DNA from: Intestinibacter bartlettii
GTDB lineage: Bacteria; Bacillota; Clostridia; Peptostreptococcales; Peptostreptococcaceae
Direction of reading: 5' to 3'
Length of the DNA stretch: 64,000 nucleotides
Assembly (NCBI GenBank): GCA_025148965.1
Contig: CP102273.1
Location: 1,984,001-2,048,000, forward strand
Shown here: one piece after another, positions 54,536 to 63,841 of the stretch
Layout: the number at the start of each line of letters is the position of its first letter
Position numbering within the stretch: position 1 is the stretch's first letter
Made by a program: the position numbers and the translations under genes
The notes under the pieces: generated by a model
Databases searched by the model: none
Seen by the model: the letters and a program-made list of their open reading frames with translations, nothing else
Told to the model about the DNA's origin: nothing

Positions 54536-55582
54536 TTATCTAAACATTCTTTTTATTATAAGTGCTGCCCATGTGCTTTGTATTGTTATTCCTATGAAAA
54601 CCTCAAAACAAACAAGAATTTTACCTATTATGCCATTTATAATCATATCTCCAAAACCCACCGTAGAAAAGGTTATTACTGAAAAATACCAAAATTCAAT
54701 ATACATTTTTATAATTTGAGATATAGAATATGAATTTATATTTTTTAAATCAAGTTTAATCATTTCGCCTGAAAGAGTTGTAATACCTATAAACATATAG
54801 ATTAATGCAAAACCACTTATTATACATATAATGTAGAAAAAAAATTTGCTTAGGTGTTCTCCATAACCCATAAGCTCTCTCGCTACATAGTTTAATACTT
54901 TTGATATTAAGTACTCACCATAACTTTTAAAGTCATCTCTGTTTATTGTGTTGTATTTTCTTTCATAATAGATATAGTATCCTATATTTTTATCGTCATG
55001 TATTTTTTCTGCCTGTATTTCAGCTATAGTATAATTAATTTTTCCTATATAATTGTAGCTTTTAATATAGTGACAATCCCTCAAAGTGAATTTTGTTTCT
55101 TTTGAAAACGAAATACCATCTAATCTCGGCAAGTTACTGTTACCAATTAATTTAAAACTTTGACCTTTTATATCGCTATTTTTAAATATTTTATTGTTTA
55201 TTATATTTTTATTGAAGTAGTTGCCATTCATAACAAAATTAGAATTTATATCGCTATTACAAAATGATGTCTCATCTAAAAATTTGCAATTTAAGAATTC
55301 TATATCCCTCTCAAAACTAAAATTTGAGAAATTAGCTTTTTTATAAAAGGTACAATCTTCAAATTTAAGATATTTATATTTATAGTTGACAGCTTCTTTT
55401 ATATCAAAGTCCTCTTCAAACATAAAACCCAAAAAGTAAGTTATTTTTTCTTTTTTTATATAGTGGTTAAATAGTATATTTTCTCTTTTATTTTTGTTAT
55501 TTTTATGAAATACACATGTATGGCCATCTTTTATATGTCTATTGCAAGATGTATTGTTTTTAGATTTCCATTTACAGTTCAT
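54536..55582 (-). CDS. Zinc-finger/pentapeptide-like protein fused to a two-helix potassium-type ion channel
   Basis: A 348-residue protein with three parts. The N-terminus has a Cys/His cluster (C3, C13, H16, C23, H26: CKWKSKNNTSCNRH, HTCVFH) that could hold zinc. Residues ~65-190 carry pentapeptide-like repeats (YLKFEDCTFYKKANFSNFSF, IEFLNCKFLDETSFCNSDI). Residues ~250-348 form a two-transmembrane channel pore with selectivity filter TVGFGD between helices (FFFYIICIISGFALIYMFIG; KILVCFEVFIGITIQSTWAA). Pentapeptide/channel fusions are known, but the extra Cys/His cluster is notable. It is a likely potassium channel gated by an intracellular N-terminal domain. Confidence 0.8.
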   Translation of the reverse strand: MNCKWKSKNNTSCNRHIKDGHTCVFHKNNKNKRENILFNHYIKKEKITYFLGFMFEEDFDIKEAVNYKYKYLKFEDCTFYKKANFSNFSFERDIEFLNCKFLDETSFCNSDINSNFVMNGNYFNKNIINNKIFKNSDIKGQSFKLIGNSNLPRLDGISFSKETKFTLRDCHYIKSYNYIGKINYTIAEIQAEKIHDDKNIGYYIYYERKYNTINRDDFKSYGEYLISKVLNYVARELMGYGEHLSKFFFYIICIISGFALIYMFIGITTLSGEMIKLDLKNINSYSISQIIKMYIEFWYFSVITFSTVGFGDMIINGIIGKILVCFEVFIGITIQSTWAALIIKRMFR

Positions 55583-55692
55583 ATAATTTTAAGTTGTAAA
55601 CCACCCTTTCTAAAAAAAATTGCTATAGGAAAATTTAATATAAATCTTCTTATAGCACTATTCTTTCCTATTTATTTTATTTTCATTCAATA

Positions 55693-56037
55693 CTAGAAAT
55701 TTATAACACATAGATACTTTAAGAAAAGTTCTTCATATTCTTCATAATATCTTTCTCTTTCATTAAATATTATAGCTAGATTAAAAATAAGCTTTCTATC
55801 CTTTAAATCCTTTAACTTCTCGCCATCAGCTTTTATATCGTAAATCACTTTTCCAAAATTATCGATTTCTTTTTCATAAATTTCTGCATTATAGATTTTT
55901 CCACCTTGATTTTTTATAAATTCAATCGCTTCATCATAATGTAGAAGAATTCTAAAATCACTATCATCCTTATCTAATATTTCAAATCCAGCTATATTCT
56001 TTTTAGAATATAAAAAAGTTTTATTTATATAATACAT
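55693..56037 (-). CDS. Unknown protein in the MoxR-VWA operon (114 residues)
   Basis: A soluble, charged protein (MYYINKTFLYSKKNIAGFEI, then HYDEAIEFIKNQGGKIYNAE). It lies 20 bases after the 226-residue gene in a five-gene minus-strand run ending here. No family is recognised. The position as the last gene downstream of the MoxR and VWA genes suggests a function tied to that system. Confidence 0.65.
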   Translation of the reverse strand: MYYINKTFLYSKKNIAGFEILDKDDSDFRILLHYDEAIEFIKNQGGKIYNAEIYEKEIDNFGKVIYDIKADGEKLKDLKDRKLIFNLAIIFNERERYYEEYEELFLKYLCVINF

Positions 56038-56057
56038 AGCATTCCTCCAATTTAATT

Positions 56058-56738
56058 CTAAAGACTGTTTACTAAAGATAACTTTTTAAGTATCTTTGAA
56101 TATCTATCATCAAATATATCTACATAGTTATTATCTTCATCTAAAATATACATTATTTTTTCCTTAGAATTAGAAGTCGTAAATACTGCATATTTCTTAC
56201 CCCTTACCTTTACATTAAATATTGTAGAATTAAAAAATCTCATTTTTCCTCGTCTTAAAAGATCATTAAATTCATTTGCAAGAGAATTTTCAATTATATT
56301 TCTTATAAAAACTTTTGGCTCTTTATCGTATATATTTATCAGAGCTTTAAATTTTTCTTTATCTTCAGAAAAAGTATCTATGTTTATTATTACTTTATCT
56401 TTCGTAAAATGAAAATAGCTATTATAATCTACAAGCCCTAGACTTACATATGCATCTTCTTTTATATTTTCTAAAAGATAAAGTATCTTATCGCTTTTTG
56501 TATATAAGTTTATTAAATAATTCAAGAAAAAGTTTATAAAATACTCATCTTCATATAAAACTATGTTCTTTGGTGCATAAATAACTTGATATGAGACAGA
56601 GTTTAACTCATGAGTACTATATGTAGAAAATTTATTTTCTTCGCTTACAGGCATCTTTACCTTTACTAATATATCCTTTTGTTTTAATTTTTCAATCTCT
56701 TCATTTATTCTCTTTATCATAGTTTCTGTACTTATCAT
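56058..56738 (-). CDS. Unknown protein in the MoxR-VWA operon (226 residues)
   Basis: A soluble protein without membrane segments. It opens with a helical Lys/Glu-rich stretch (TMIKRINEEIEKLKQKDILV) and is rich in aromatic residues. No known motif is visible. It starts one base after the stop of the 296-residue gene, so they are translationally coupled. It may be a client or adaptor for the AAA ATPase. Confidence 0.65.
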   Translation of the reverse strand: MISTETMIKRINEEIEKLKQKDILVKVKMPVSEENKFSTYSTHELNSVSYQVIYAPKNIVLYEDEYFINFFLNYLINLYTKSDKILYLLENIKEDAYVSLGLVDYNSYFHFTKDKVIINIDTFSEDKEKFKALINIYDKEPKVFIRNIIENSLANEFNDLLRRGKMRFFNSTIFNVKVRGKKYAVFTTSNSKEKIMYILDEDNNYVDIFDDRYSKILKKLSLVNSL

Positions 56739-56739
56739 A

Positions 56740-57630
56740 TTAAATACCTACTTCCAAATTATCTTGTAACTTTAATAATTTATTAATTACTTTCGATTTT
56801 TCTAAATCACAAAGTCTATTATCCTTTATATATATATAACAATAAGGTCTATTAGTTTTATTATTCATATACTCATAAGCACTAAAATAATATAAATTTT
56901 GAAATTCTCCATCTATAACTGTTTCAACTATTTTAGATTTAAATAAACTTTTTATCTCTAAGTCATCTAAAGCTTTATCAAAACATTTTGGAAAGAAATA
57001 ATCTTGATATTTGATTGGAACATATATTTCATTTCCACTTTGTCTTAACACTACTACACATGAAAGAGCTTCTATTTTAAAATTTTTAAATTCTTCTTTT
57101 ATATTTTCTACCATTTCATCTATATTTTCTATATCAAAAGGATATCTCAAAATTATATTGGCACCATCTATAGTAAGCTTTGGCTCTCCTAATTCTAAAA
57201 TTAATCCCTCTATATTTACTAAGTATTGTATATATTTAATAGGACTTAGACCTTCCAAAAATTCTTTTAACCTAGACAAATATGTAGTTTTAAAATTATA
57301 TAAATTATCTACATGACCATCTAATTTGTAATTTTCTATTAAAGAAGATGTGACTTTTATTGTGTTATCTTTATAATAATGAAACTTTGGAGCACCTAGT
57401 CTATCCACTTTCTTTAATGTACGAAATAAATCTTTTATACCTTTATAATATACGCTATCTAGTTTATCAAATATTGTATTTTCTTCTGTTGGTATTATAT
57501 CTTTTATACTTTCATTAGAAAGACATTTTTCAATTGGAAGACTTATATCTAATTCATATTCATCGAATAAAATATTTAATGTAGTGTCAAAGTCTAAAAT
57601 CGTATTGTTGATATGTTCTTTTTTATTCAT
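56740..57630 (-). CDS. Unknown protein in the MoxR-VWA operon (296 residues)
   Basis: A soluble protein without obvious catalytic motifs. The middle region (IEGLILELGEPKLTIDGANI, LRYPFDIENIDEMVENIKEE) has an alpha/beta pattern. It lies 14 bases downstream of the MoxR-type ATPase gene. The family is not recognised; a role as a partner of the ATPase is inferred only from operon structure. Confidence 0.65.
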   Translation of the reverse strand: MNKKEHINNTILDFDTTLNILFDEYELDISLPIEKCLSNESIKDIIPTEENTIFDKLDSVYYKGIKDLFRTLKKVDRLGAPKFHYYKDNTIKVTSSLIENYKLDGHVDNLYNFKTTYLSRLKEFLEGLSPIKYIQYLVNIEGLILELGEPKLTIDGANIILRYPFDIENIDEMVENIKEEFKNFKIEALSCVVVLRQSGNEIYVPIKYQDYFFPKCFDKALDDLEIKSLFKSKIVETVIDGEFQNLYYFSAYEYMNNKTNRPYCYIYIKDNRLCDLEKSKVINKLLKLQDNLEVGI

Positions 57631-57644
57631 AACCCACCTTCTAT

Positions 57645-58736
57645 TTATTCAAATATATAGTCATTTTCTGTTATAAAGTCTATTATATCGTCGTTGTCTA
57701 ATTCTTCTATAAATAATCCTTTTACAAGTTTTTTATTAAGTGAAACTAAATCTTTAAGACCTAAAACTGTAAATTCTGGTTTTAATTTTAATAAGAAATT
57801 AATTGCATTTTCAAATTTTGATATAAGCTCTTCATCTACATCATCTATATCATTTATCTGTCTTAAATCTTCTAATCTAGAAATTATACTTCCTATTAAT
57901 AAATATATTTTATCGTGTTCTGTTGGAATTTCTACATCTACCCCAGATAATATATCGTCTACACTTACAAGTTCATCTTTCAATTTGCAAAATTGTAAAA
58001 AGCTATTACATTCAATTTCTCCGATATTACCTTCTATTTTGTATCTAAGTATATCATCATCAAAGTCAAATACATTTGTATTTAATATATCACTTACTGC
58101 ATGCCATGTTCTCGGTGATGCAAATATCATAGAAGTACTATCTGGCACAAAGTTGTGAAGAGCTCCTGGTTTGAAGTTTAAATAGCTTATTACAAAAGGA
58201 TTTACCCCTGTTTTATATGCAAAGTTTTTCTTCCATATATCTAAATCATATCCTATATCGTGAATTTCAAATCTATTTGCTAGTGGTGATGGCATTTGGA
58301 CAAACACACCATTGTCGTCTTCTCTATTGCCAAGTGCAACGATAAACCATCCTTCTGGAAGTATATATTCGCCTAAGCGTCTATCTTGAATTAATTGATA
58401 TGCTGCTGCCTGAACTCTTTTGGGCGCTGATGTAAGCTCTTCAACCAAAAGAATCCCTCTCTCCCCGTCTCTTTCTACATTCGGAAGAATATCATTTGGA
58501 AGCCATTTTGTTCTTGTTTTATCTTCATTTGGAAAGGGTATCCCTTTTAAATCCGTTTCTGTGTATAATAGAAGCCTTAAATCTATAAGACCCATATTTT
58601 TTCTTTCTGTTATTTGTTTTATTACTGCAGATTTACCAATTCCTGAAGAACCAAGTCCTAAAATTGCTCTTTTTATATTATTATCGATATTAAACTCAAC
58701 TATTTTTTCAAATTGTTCTATATTTATAGTAGACAT
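57645..58736 (-). CDS. MoxR-type AAA+ ATPase
   Basis: A 363-residue AAA+ protein. Walker A is GLGSSGIGKSAVIKQ (near residue 27), the Walker B region reads GILLVEELTSAPKRVQAAAYQL, and sensor blocks VALGNREDDNGVFVQMPSPL and ANRFEIHDIG are typical of the MoxR branch that works with VWA proteins. Such pairs act as chaperones inserting metals or remodelling protein complexes. It is followed by three unknown genes and preceded by the VWA gene, in one unit. Confidence 0.88.
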   Translation of the reverse strand: MSTINIEQFEKIVEFNIDNNIKRAILGLGSSGIGKSAVIKQITERKNMGLIDLRLLLYTETDLKGIPFPNEDKTRTKWLPNDILPNVERDGERGILLVEELTSAPKRVQAAAYQLIQDRRLGEYILPEGWFIVALGNREDDNGVFVQMPSPLANRFEIHDIGYDLDIWKKNFAYKTGVNPFVISYLNFKPGALHNFVPDSTSMIFASPRTWHAVSDILNTNVFDFDDDILRYKIEGNIGEIECNSFLQFCKLKDELVSVDDILSGVDVEIPTEHDKIYLLIGSIISRLEDLRQINDIDDVDEELISKFENAINFLLKLKPEFTVLGLKDLVSLNKKLVKGLFIEELDNDDIIDFITENDYIFE

Positions 58737-58788
58737 TTTTTAACCCCTTTATTTTAAATTTTTTAGCATATGTAAAATCAAAATTTTC

Positions 58789-60024
58789 TTACATTTTAAT
58801 TATTTTAGATCCCTTATATCCTTCAATATTTCTCGTAGTTGCATCTTCTGTCAAACACCAAATAACATTTCTAATCAATATATTCGGTCTTGGAAAATAT
58901 CCATCAGTCAAAACTACAGCACATATATACTTTAATTTTTTATCTCTTATATAAGAAAAAGCACTGTCGACATTAGTACCTTCTCCACCTGTTGGTCTTG
59001 CCTTTTTAAAATTATCTTTGTCTATATCAAAAATATCTTGAACTATACTATCAAAAAATATTACCTTCCCAGTTGCATTAAAATCATTGCAAATATTATA
59101 AGCTTGTGTCATAAAATTATTTAAATCATCATCTGAAATAGACCCAGATGTATCTATTACAAATAATATATCCTCTAATCTATTTTCATCCTCATATGGC
59201 CCAGGCAAAATAAGTTCTCTATATATGTGATTTTTATCTGGAGTATCAAAAGATAAGTCATCAGAAGATATATTACTCAAATACCTTCTTAAGTATTTAT
59301 GCCATGGAAGTCTAGTTCCAATTAAATCTTCAATCTTTCTTAGCAAATTACCTGGCATATCACCCATAGATTTATTTCCCTGCATCTTATTAGTAATTAT
59401 GCTCTCTTGGATTATCCTTCTCATATTTGATGATGTCTTTTGCACATTTTTAGGTCTTATTAAATCTTCTTTTACATTTTGATAATTTATATTTTTACCT
59501 AAACCACTTTTACCCTCTCCATTGCTTTCGATATTATCATCTATATTTTTATTTTGCTCCTGTTTTTTCATATTTTTATAAAGTATTTCATAAAGCTGCT
59601 CAAAAGATAGTTTCTCTAATAAATCTTTATCCTCTTGACTTTCTACCATAAGCGCATCTTTTGGAGGTGTAATCATTATTTGATTTCTTCTAAATTCCTC
59701 TTTCTCCATATCTATATAGTAATTTACTAAATAATCTGCAGCTATGTTTGCCACCTTGCTATCTTTATTTACCATTCTAGTAGGATGCATAAAAATACAG
59801 TGATAAAGTTGATGAAGTAGGTAAAAATTTCTCTCACTTTCAGTTAAACTCTCCATATACTCTCTATTATAAAAAATAGTATTTCCATCAGTACTTGCTA
59901 TATCTATTGCATCACTTTCCCTAAGTTCATTTAATTTCATCAAGATTACACCATAAAAAGGTCTTCTTCTTATTAAATTAATTTTTAATTTACTTATACT
60001 TTCCTCTATTGTCAAACTTACCAC
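58789..60024 (-). CDS. VWA-domain protein with metallopeptidase-like N-terminus (DUF2201 type)
   Basis: A 411-residue protein. The N-terminal half contains a helical segment with histidines arranged HQLYHCIFMHPTRM (near residue 91), reminiscent of a zinc-peptidase site. The C-terminal half is a von Willebrand A-like domain with a metal-site start FVIDTSGSISDDDLNNF and a later VVLTDGYFP. A variable charged linker lies between. It is the first gene of the MoxR-VWA operon and would be the partner that the ATPase remodels or uses to reach clients. Confidence 0.83.
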   Translation of the reverse strand: MVSLTIEESISKLKINLIRRRPFYGVILMKLNELRESDAIDIASTDGNTIFYNREYMESLTESERNFYLLHQLYHCIFMHPTRMVNKDSKVANIAADYLVNYYIDMEKEEFRRNQIMITPPKDALMVESQEDKDLLEKLSFEQLYEILYKNMKKQEQNKNIDDNIESNGEGKSGLGKNINYQNVKEDLIRPKNVQKTSSNMRRIIQESIITNKMQGNKSMGDMPGNLLRKIEDLIGTRLPWHKYLRRYLSNISSDDLSFDTPDKNHIYRELILPGPYEDENRLEDILFVIDTSGSISDDDLNNFMTQAYNICNDFNATGKVIFFDSIVQDIFDIDKDNFKKARPTGGEGTNVDSAFSYIRDKKLKYICAVVLTDGYFPRPNILIRNVIWCLTEDATTRNIEGYKGSKIIKM

Positions 60025-60088
60025 CCCTAATTACATTCATTATTTAATTATATCTCATTTACAAATTTTAACAATATAAATGCAAAAA

Positions 60089-60127
60089 AATAACCCATAT
60101 AAATAAGTTTCTATTTATATGAGTTAT
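60089..60127. terminator. Terminator between AI-2E permease and MoxR-VWA operon
   Basis: AATAAC-C-CATATAAATA and TATTTATATG-A-GTTATT form a long stem with a 6-base loop, preceded by an A run that becomes a T run on the minus strand. It follows the stop of the permease gene at 60144. Confidence 0.82.
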
Positions 60128-60143
60128 TCAATACATCTACATT

Positions 60144-61310
60144 CTACATATAATCTTTCGTATCTGTAGGTAAATTTTTTTCTCTTAATTTATACTCTAC
60201 ATTTTCTTTAATTATAGAGTAAATTACTGCAAATAAAGGTACTCCTATTACCATACCAACTAATCCAAATATTTCTCCTGCTACTAATATAGCAAATAAT
60301 ATCCAGAATGCGGAAATACCTATAGAGTTTCCTAATATTTTAGGTCCTATTACATTTCCATCTAACTGTTGTATTAGGAATATTAATATTAAAAATATCA
60401 AAGCTTTTGTAGGTGATTCAAATAATATTAATATAAAACACGGTACTGCTCCTATAAATGGCCCGAAAAATGGTATTACATTTGTAACACCTATTATTAC
60501 AGAAATAAGCACTACATAAGGCATTTTAGCTATTGCAAATAATATAAAACTTATTACTCCTATTATTGCAGAGTCTATAATTTTACCACTTATAAAACGA
60601 CCAAAAGTGTTATTACTTCTGTGAGTTAATTCAAGTATTCTATCTGCTGTTTTTTTGTTAAATATAGCACTTACCATTTTTTTAGACATAGCATAGAATT
60701 GCTCTTTATCTAACAATAAATAAACAGATATTATAAGCCCTAAAACTATATTCCATATACTAGATAATAGTGACATAATTATATTAGCTATAAGCGGTAC
60801 TATCTCACTTATAAATGCAATCAATCTTGTTGAAATTTCATTTAGTTTGTCATTTAAGAAAGTTGCCATTTGATCACTTATATCGAAGTCTTTTATTATA
60901 TCTTGGGTCATCTTACTAGCTATTTCCATATAATGTGGTATCTGATTTACTATACCTACGATACTCTCTGTAAGTTGTGGCAATACAAAGTGTATACATA
61001 AATAAATCATTATTCCAAATGTTAAATATGTAAGAAGTATACTTATAAGTCTCTTTTTACTTTGTTTTAATTTATTAAAATATTTGATATTTACTAAAAT
61101 TCTTTCTTCATAAAATTTTAATATAAAATTCAATAAGTATGCAAGTACAAATCCAATTATAAATGGATACATTATTGAAATTAAATAACCTACTTTTGCA
61201 CTATATGACCCTATTTGTGATGCAAAAAAGTAGAATAAAATACTAGAAAATATAACAATTAAAGAATATGCTGTTATTGTGTTATATTTACTATTCCAAT
61301 TTACCTTCAT
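60144..61310 (-). CDS. AI-2E family transporter (UPF0118)
   Basis: A ~388-residue membrane protein with about eight transmembrane segments. The conserved block VIIGVTNVIPFFGPFIGAVP and the GNVIGPKILGNSIGISAFWI segment are family hallmarks. Members export diverse small molecules or act as sodium/proton antiporters; AI-2 export is not assured. ATG 61310 (MKVNWNSKYN) is chosen since AAAGGAAGG precedes it. It begins 25 bases after the pseudokinase gene. Confidence 0.88.
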   Translation of the reverse strand: MKVNWNSKYNTITAYSLIVIFSSILFYFFASQIGSYSAKVGYLISIMYPFIIGFVLAYLLNFILKFYEERILVNIKYFNKLKQSKKRLISILLTYLTFGIMIYLCIHFVLPQLTESIVGIVNQIPHYMEIASKMTQDIIKDFDISDQMATFLNDKLNEISTRLIAFISEIVPLIANIIMSLLSSIWNIVLGLIISVYLLLDKEQFYAMSKKMVSAIFNKKTADRILELTHRSNNTFGRFISGKIIDSAIIGVISFILFAIAKMPYVVLISVIIGVTNVIPFFGPFIGAVPCFILILFESPTKALIFLILIFLIQQLDGNVIGPKILGNSIGISAFWILFAILVAGEIFGLVGMVIGVPLFAVIYSIIKENVEYKLREKNLPTDTKDYM

Positions 61311-61335
61311 TTTTCCTTCCTTTCTTATCAGATAA

Positions 61336-62262
61336 TTATAACTGTGCAATTACTATTACTAATACTACAGCACACATAATTATTGATATAAGCTTTATCA
61401 TAAAAGAATTACTCTTTTTATGTTGTATATAAATGCCTTCGTCATATTCTGTATTTTTAGTTTCGACAATATCTGCATTTACATACATTATTTTAGTCAA
61501 ATCTATTAAGATTTCACTGTAACTACTGTATTTATTTTTTCTGGCCAATAATTTTTTTATAATATCTACTAGACCCTTGCTTAAAGCTGTTGTTCTATCT
61601 TTATTTAAATCTATGCCTTTATCTATATTTTTTAACATTTCTCTATCATTTACTCCTATTTTAAATGGCATTTTCTTAAATAAGCAGTAGTACATTATAA
61701 TTCCTATGGCAAAGAAATCACTTTCTTTATCAGTGTAATTTACATTTAATTGATGTGGGCATAAGAAGGCAATATTGTTGTTCATTCTTATATTAACGCC
61801 ACCATTTGCTTTAGTTATTCCTAAGTCATATATTTTTATATTGTAGTCTTTATCTATAAAAACATTATCTAATCTAAAAGCTCCGTGATATAAGCCCCTT
61901 TCGTCACAAAGCTTCATAGCACTTATTATCTGTTTACTTATTGAAATAATATCATTTGTTTTTAAATCTTTATTATTAACTAAATCAAGCAAACTTATTC
62001 CATCAAAATATTCGCTAATTACATAATATGTAGATTCATAGCTAATAACATCTAAAATATTTGCTATATATTTTGAATCTAAGTTTAAAATCATTGTAGA
62101 TTCATCAATCAAATTTGGTATAAAACTATCCTTTATATTTTTATTTTGCTCTAACTTTTTTAAAAATACATATGAATTAGTTTCTATATCTTTTACTTTA
62201 TAAAATTTATCTATTTCTAAATTATCATTATAAACCTCATATCTATCGTCTATAATTAACAC
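61336..62262 (-). CDS. Membrane-anchored Ser/Thr kinase-like protein, probable pseudokinase
   Basis: A 308-residue protein with a kinase-fold domain (residues ~10-265) and one C-terminal transmembrane helix (FMIKLISIIMCAVVLVIVIA). The ATP-lysine is plausible (YVFLKKLEQ) and the metal Asp of the DFG-type site is kept (IKIYDLGITKAN). The catalytic loop reads YHGAFRLDNVFID instead of H-R-D-x-K-x-x-N: the proton-accepting Asp is Ala and no glycine-rich loop is visible. It is probably inactive or weakly active, acting as a sensor or scaffold. Confidence 0.8.
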   Translation of the reverse strand: MLIIDDRYEVYNDNLEIDKFYKVKDIETNSYVFLKKLEQNKNIKDSFIPNLIDESTMILNLDSKYIANILDVISYESTYYVISEYFDGISLLDLVNNKDLKTNDIISISKQIISAMKLCDERGLYHGAFRLDNVFIDKDYNIKIYDLGITKANGGVNIRMNNNIAFLCPHQLNVNYTDKESDFFAIGIIMYYCLFKKMPFKIGVNDREMLKNIDKGIDLNKDRTTALSKGLVDIIKKLLARKNKYSSYSEILIDLTKIMYVNADIVETKNTEYDEGIYIQHKKSNSFMIKLISIIMCAVVLVIVIAQL

Positions 62263-62369
62263 GTAATCTCCCTCTTTCCAAATAACTTCAACATATTATA
62301 TCATAAAAATTTGAATCTAAATAATCTTTATATGAAACTTAAGATTTTTTTAATGAATAAATTTAAAAA

Positions 62370-62396
62370 AGACAAACTCAAACTGAGTTTGCCTTA
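62370..62396 (-). terminator. Terminator after the VanW-type gene
   Basis: On the minus strand GGCAAACTCAG and CTGAGTTTG-type arms form a hairpin followed by TCTTTTTT, just past the stop of the gene at 62405. Confidence 0.85.
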
Positions 62397-62404
62397 TTAT
62401 AATC

Positions 62405-63655
62405 TTATTCTTGATATACAGCTGTATAAATGTGTTTAGTTTCTGATTTTCCATTTTTAGTTATTGTTCTATAAGTTTTTGCACCTGGCAATCCATTATA
62501 TATAAAGTTGTCAGTTTTTATACTAACTGAAACTTTATCTTGAGAGCTTCCATATATTTTTACACTAGCTTGTCCGCCTCCTGCATATGCAGATATATAT
62601 ACTGGATGATTAAAGTTATTTGTAAATTTAAAATCACTATCACTATCGTTTACCATAGCATCTCTTCCCCTAGGAACATATGATGATGTTTTACTATGAT
62701 TACGAACTTGCGTTATATCAAGCCCTGATAATAAAGCTGCATTAAATAAAGTAGTTGAGCCTTGGCAAACACCACCACCTGGTGCATCTTGGTATGTTCC
62801 AGATACTATAACAGATGCATTTTGGAACCCATTGCTAATTGTTCTTGGACCTGTAGCTTTGTTATATGAGAAAGTTTCTCCTGGCATTACTACTGTACTA
62901 CATCTTTTTAATGCTAATGCTATATTATAAGATCTTCCATATATAGATGAATTAAAAGTAGTTGAGTATCCTGCAAGTACACTATCTATACTTTTTAAAT
63001 CTTCTGTTTTTATTTTTGGTTGTGTAACATCAACTTTTAAAGCTATAGTTTCGTAATTTTTGTCTTTATAAGCTTTTTCAATTAATTTTTTATTTTCTTT
63101 ATCATCACATTTAAGACCTGTTTGTGATTCTTTTACATAAATCCCAGATGTAACTGAAATAGATGCATCTACAGATGACTTATTTATTTGTTTTGATATA
63201 CTACTTATTTTTTTGTCTAATTTATCTTCATCATATGATACCTTTATGCTAAAATCATGCCCTTTAAATTTTGTACTTATATAAGTCACTATATTTGAGA
63301 AATATGAATTTTCTCTAGTTAAATTATATGCACTATCTACTACATCTTTAGTGTCGTATGATAAGTCCACCTGATTTGGCTCTATAGTGTAATATTCATT
63401 ATTATAAGATAAATTAACTTTCTTAGTAGGATATTTTGCATCAATAGTTTCAAGTGCTTCTTGTTTTGTCATATTTGATACATTTACATCCTCTATATAA
63501 ATGTTTTGAGCAATTTTTCCATTATATAAATTCTTTGATGTGAAATAATTTAAAATACCAACAAAAACAATAATTATTACAATCAAAATTATAAGTATAA
63601 TATTCCTTTTACTTTTAAAATCACCCTTTTGTTTTACGGCTGTGTCTTCGCTCAT
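62405..63655 (-). CDS. VanW-family, membrane-anchored cell-wall protein
   Basis: A 416-residue protein with a short cytoplasmic N-terminus, one transmembrane helix (NIILIILIVIIIVFVGILNY), a putative peptidoglycan-binding domain of the PG_binding_4 type (residues ~55-225) and a VanW domain (LAGYSTTFNSSIYGRSYNIA, MPGETFSYNKATGPRT, PGGGVCQGSTTLFNAALLSG). It ends with a G5-like stretch (KTYRTITKNGKSETKH). VanW proteins occur near vancomycin resistance genes but also widely in Clostridia with unknown role. No van genes are nearby. Confidence 0.87.
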   Translation of the reverse strand: MSEDTAVKQKGDFKSKRNIILIILIVIIIVFVGILNYFTSKNLYNGKIAQNIYIEDVNVSNMTKQEALETIDAKYPTKKVNLSYNNEYYTIEPNQVDLSYDTKDVVDSAYNLTRENSYFSNIVTYISTKFKGHDFSIKVSYDEDKLDKKISSISKQINKSSVDASISVTSGIYVKESQTGLKCDDKENKKLIEKAYKDKNYETIALKVDVTQPKIKTEDLKSIDSVLAGYSTTFNSSIYGRSYNIALALKRCSTVVMPGETFSYNKATGPRTISNGFQNASVIVSGTYQDAPGGGVCQGSTTLFNAALLSGLDITQVRNHSKTSSYVPRGRDAMVNDSDSDFKFTNNFNHPVYISAYAGGGQASVKIYGSSQDKVSVSIKTDNFIYNGLPGAKTYRTITKNGKSETKHIYTAVYQE

Positions 63656-63776
63656 TTTTTCACCCCATTTCTATGTACTATTAGATTATATTTTAATTAT
63701 CAAATTAAAACAATCAAAATTTTGTAAATGTAACTATATTGTTACTAAAATTTTATATTTTTTACTTCAAAAAAAT

Positions 63777-63805
63777 AAAACCTATCTTTAATTATAATAG
63801 GTTTT
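63777..63805. terminator. Terminator of the gene at the right edge
   Basis: AAAACCTAT and ATAGGTTTT form a 9-bp stem with T and A runs on both strands, about 40 bases past the stop at 63842. Confidence 0.78.
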
Positions 63806-63841
63806 TATATTTTATTTTATATTTTTTAATTTCTTCTTTTT

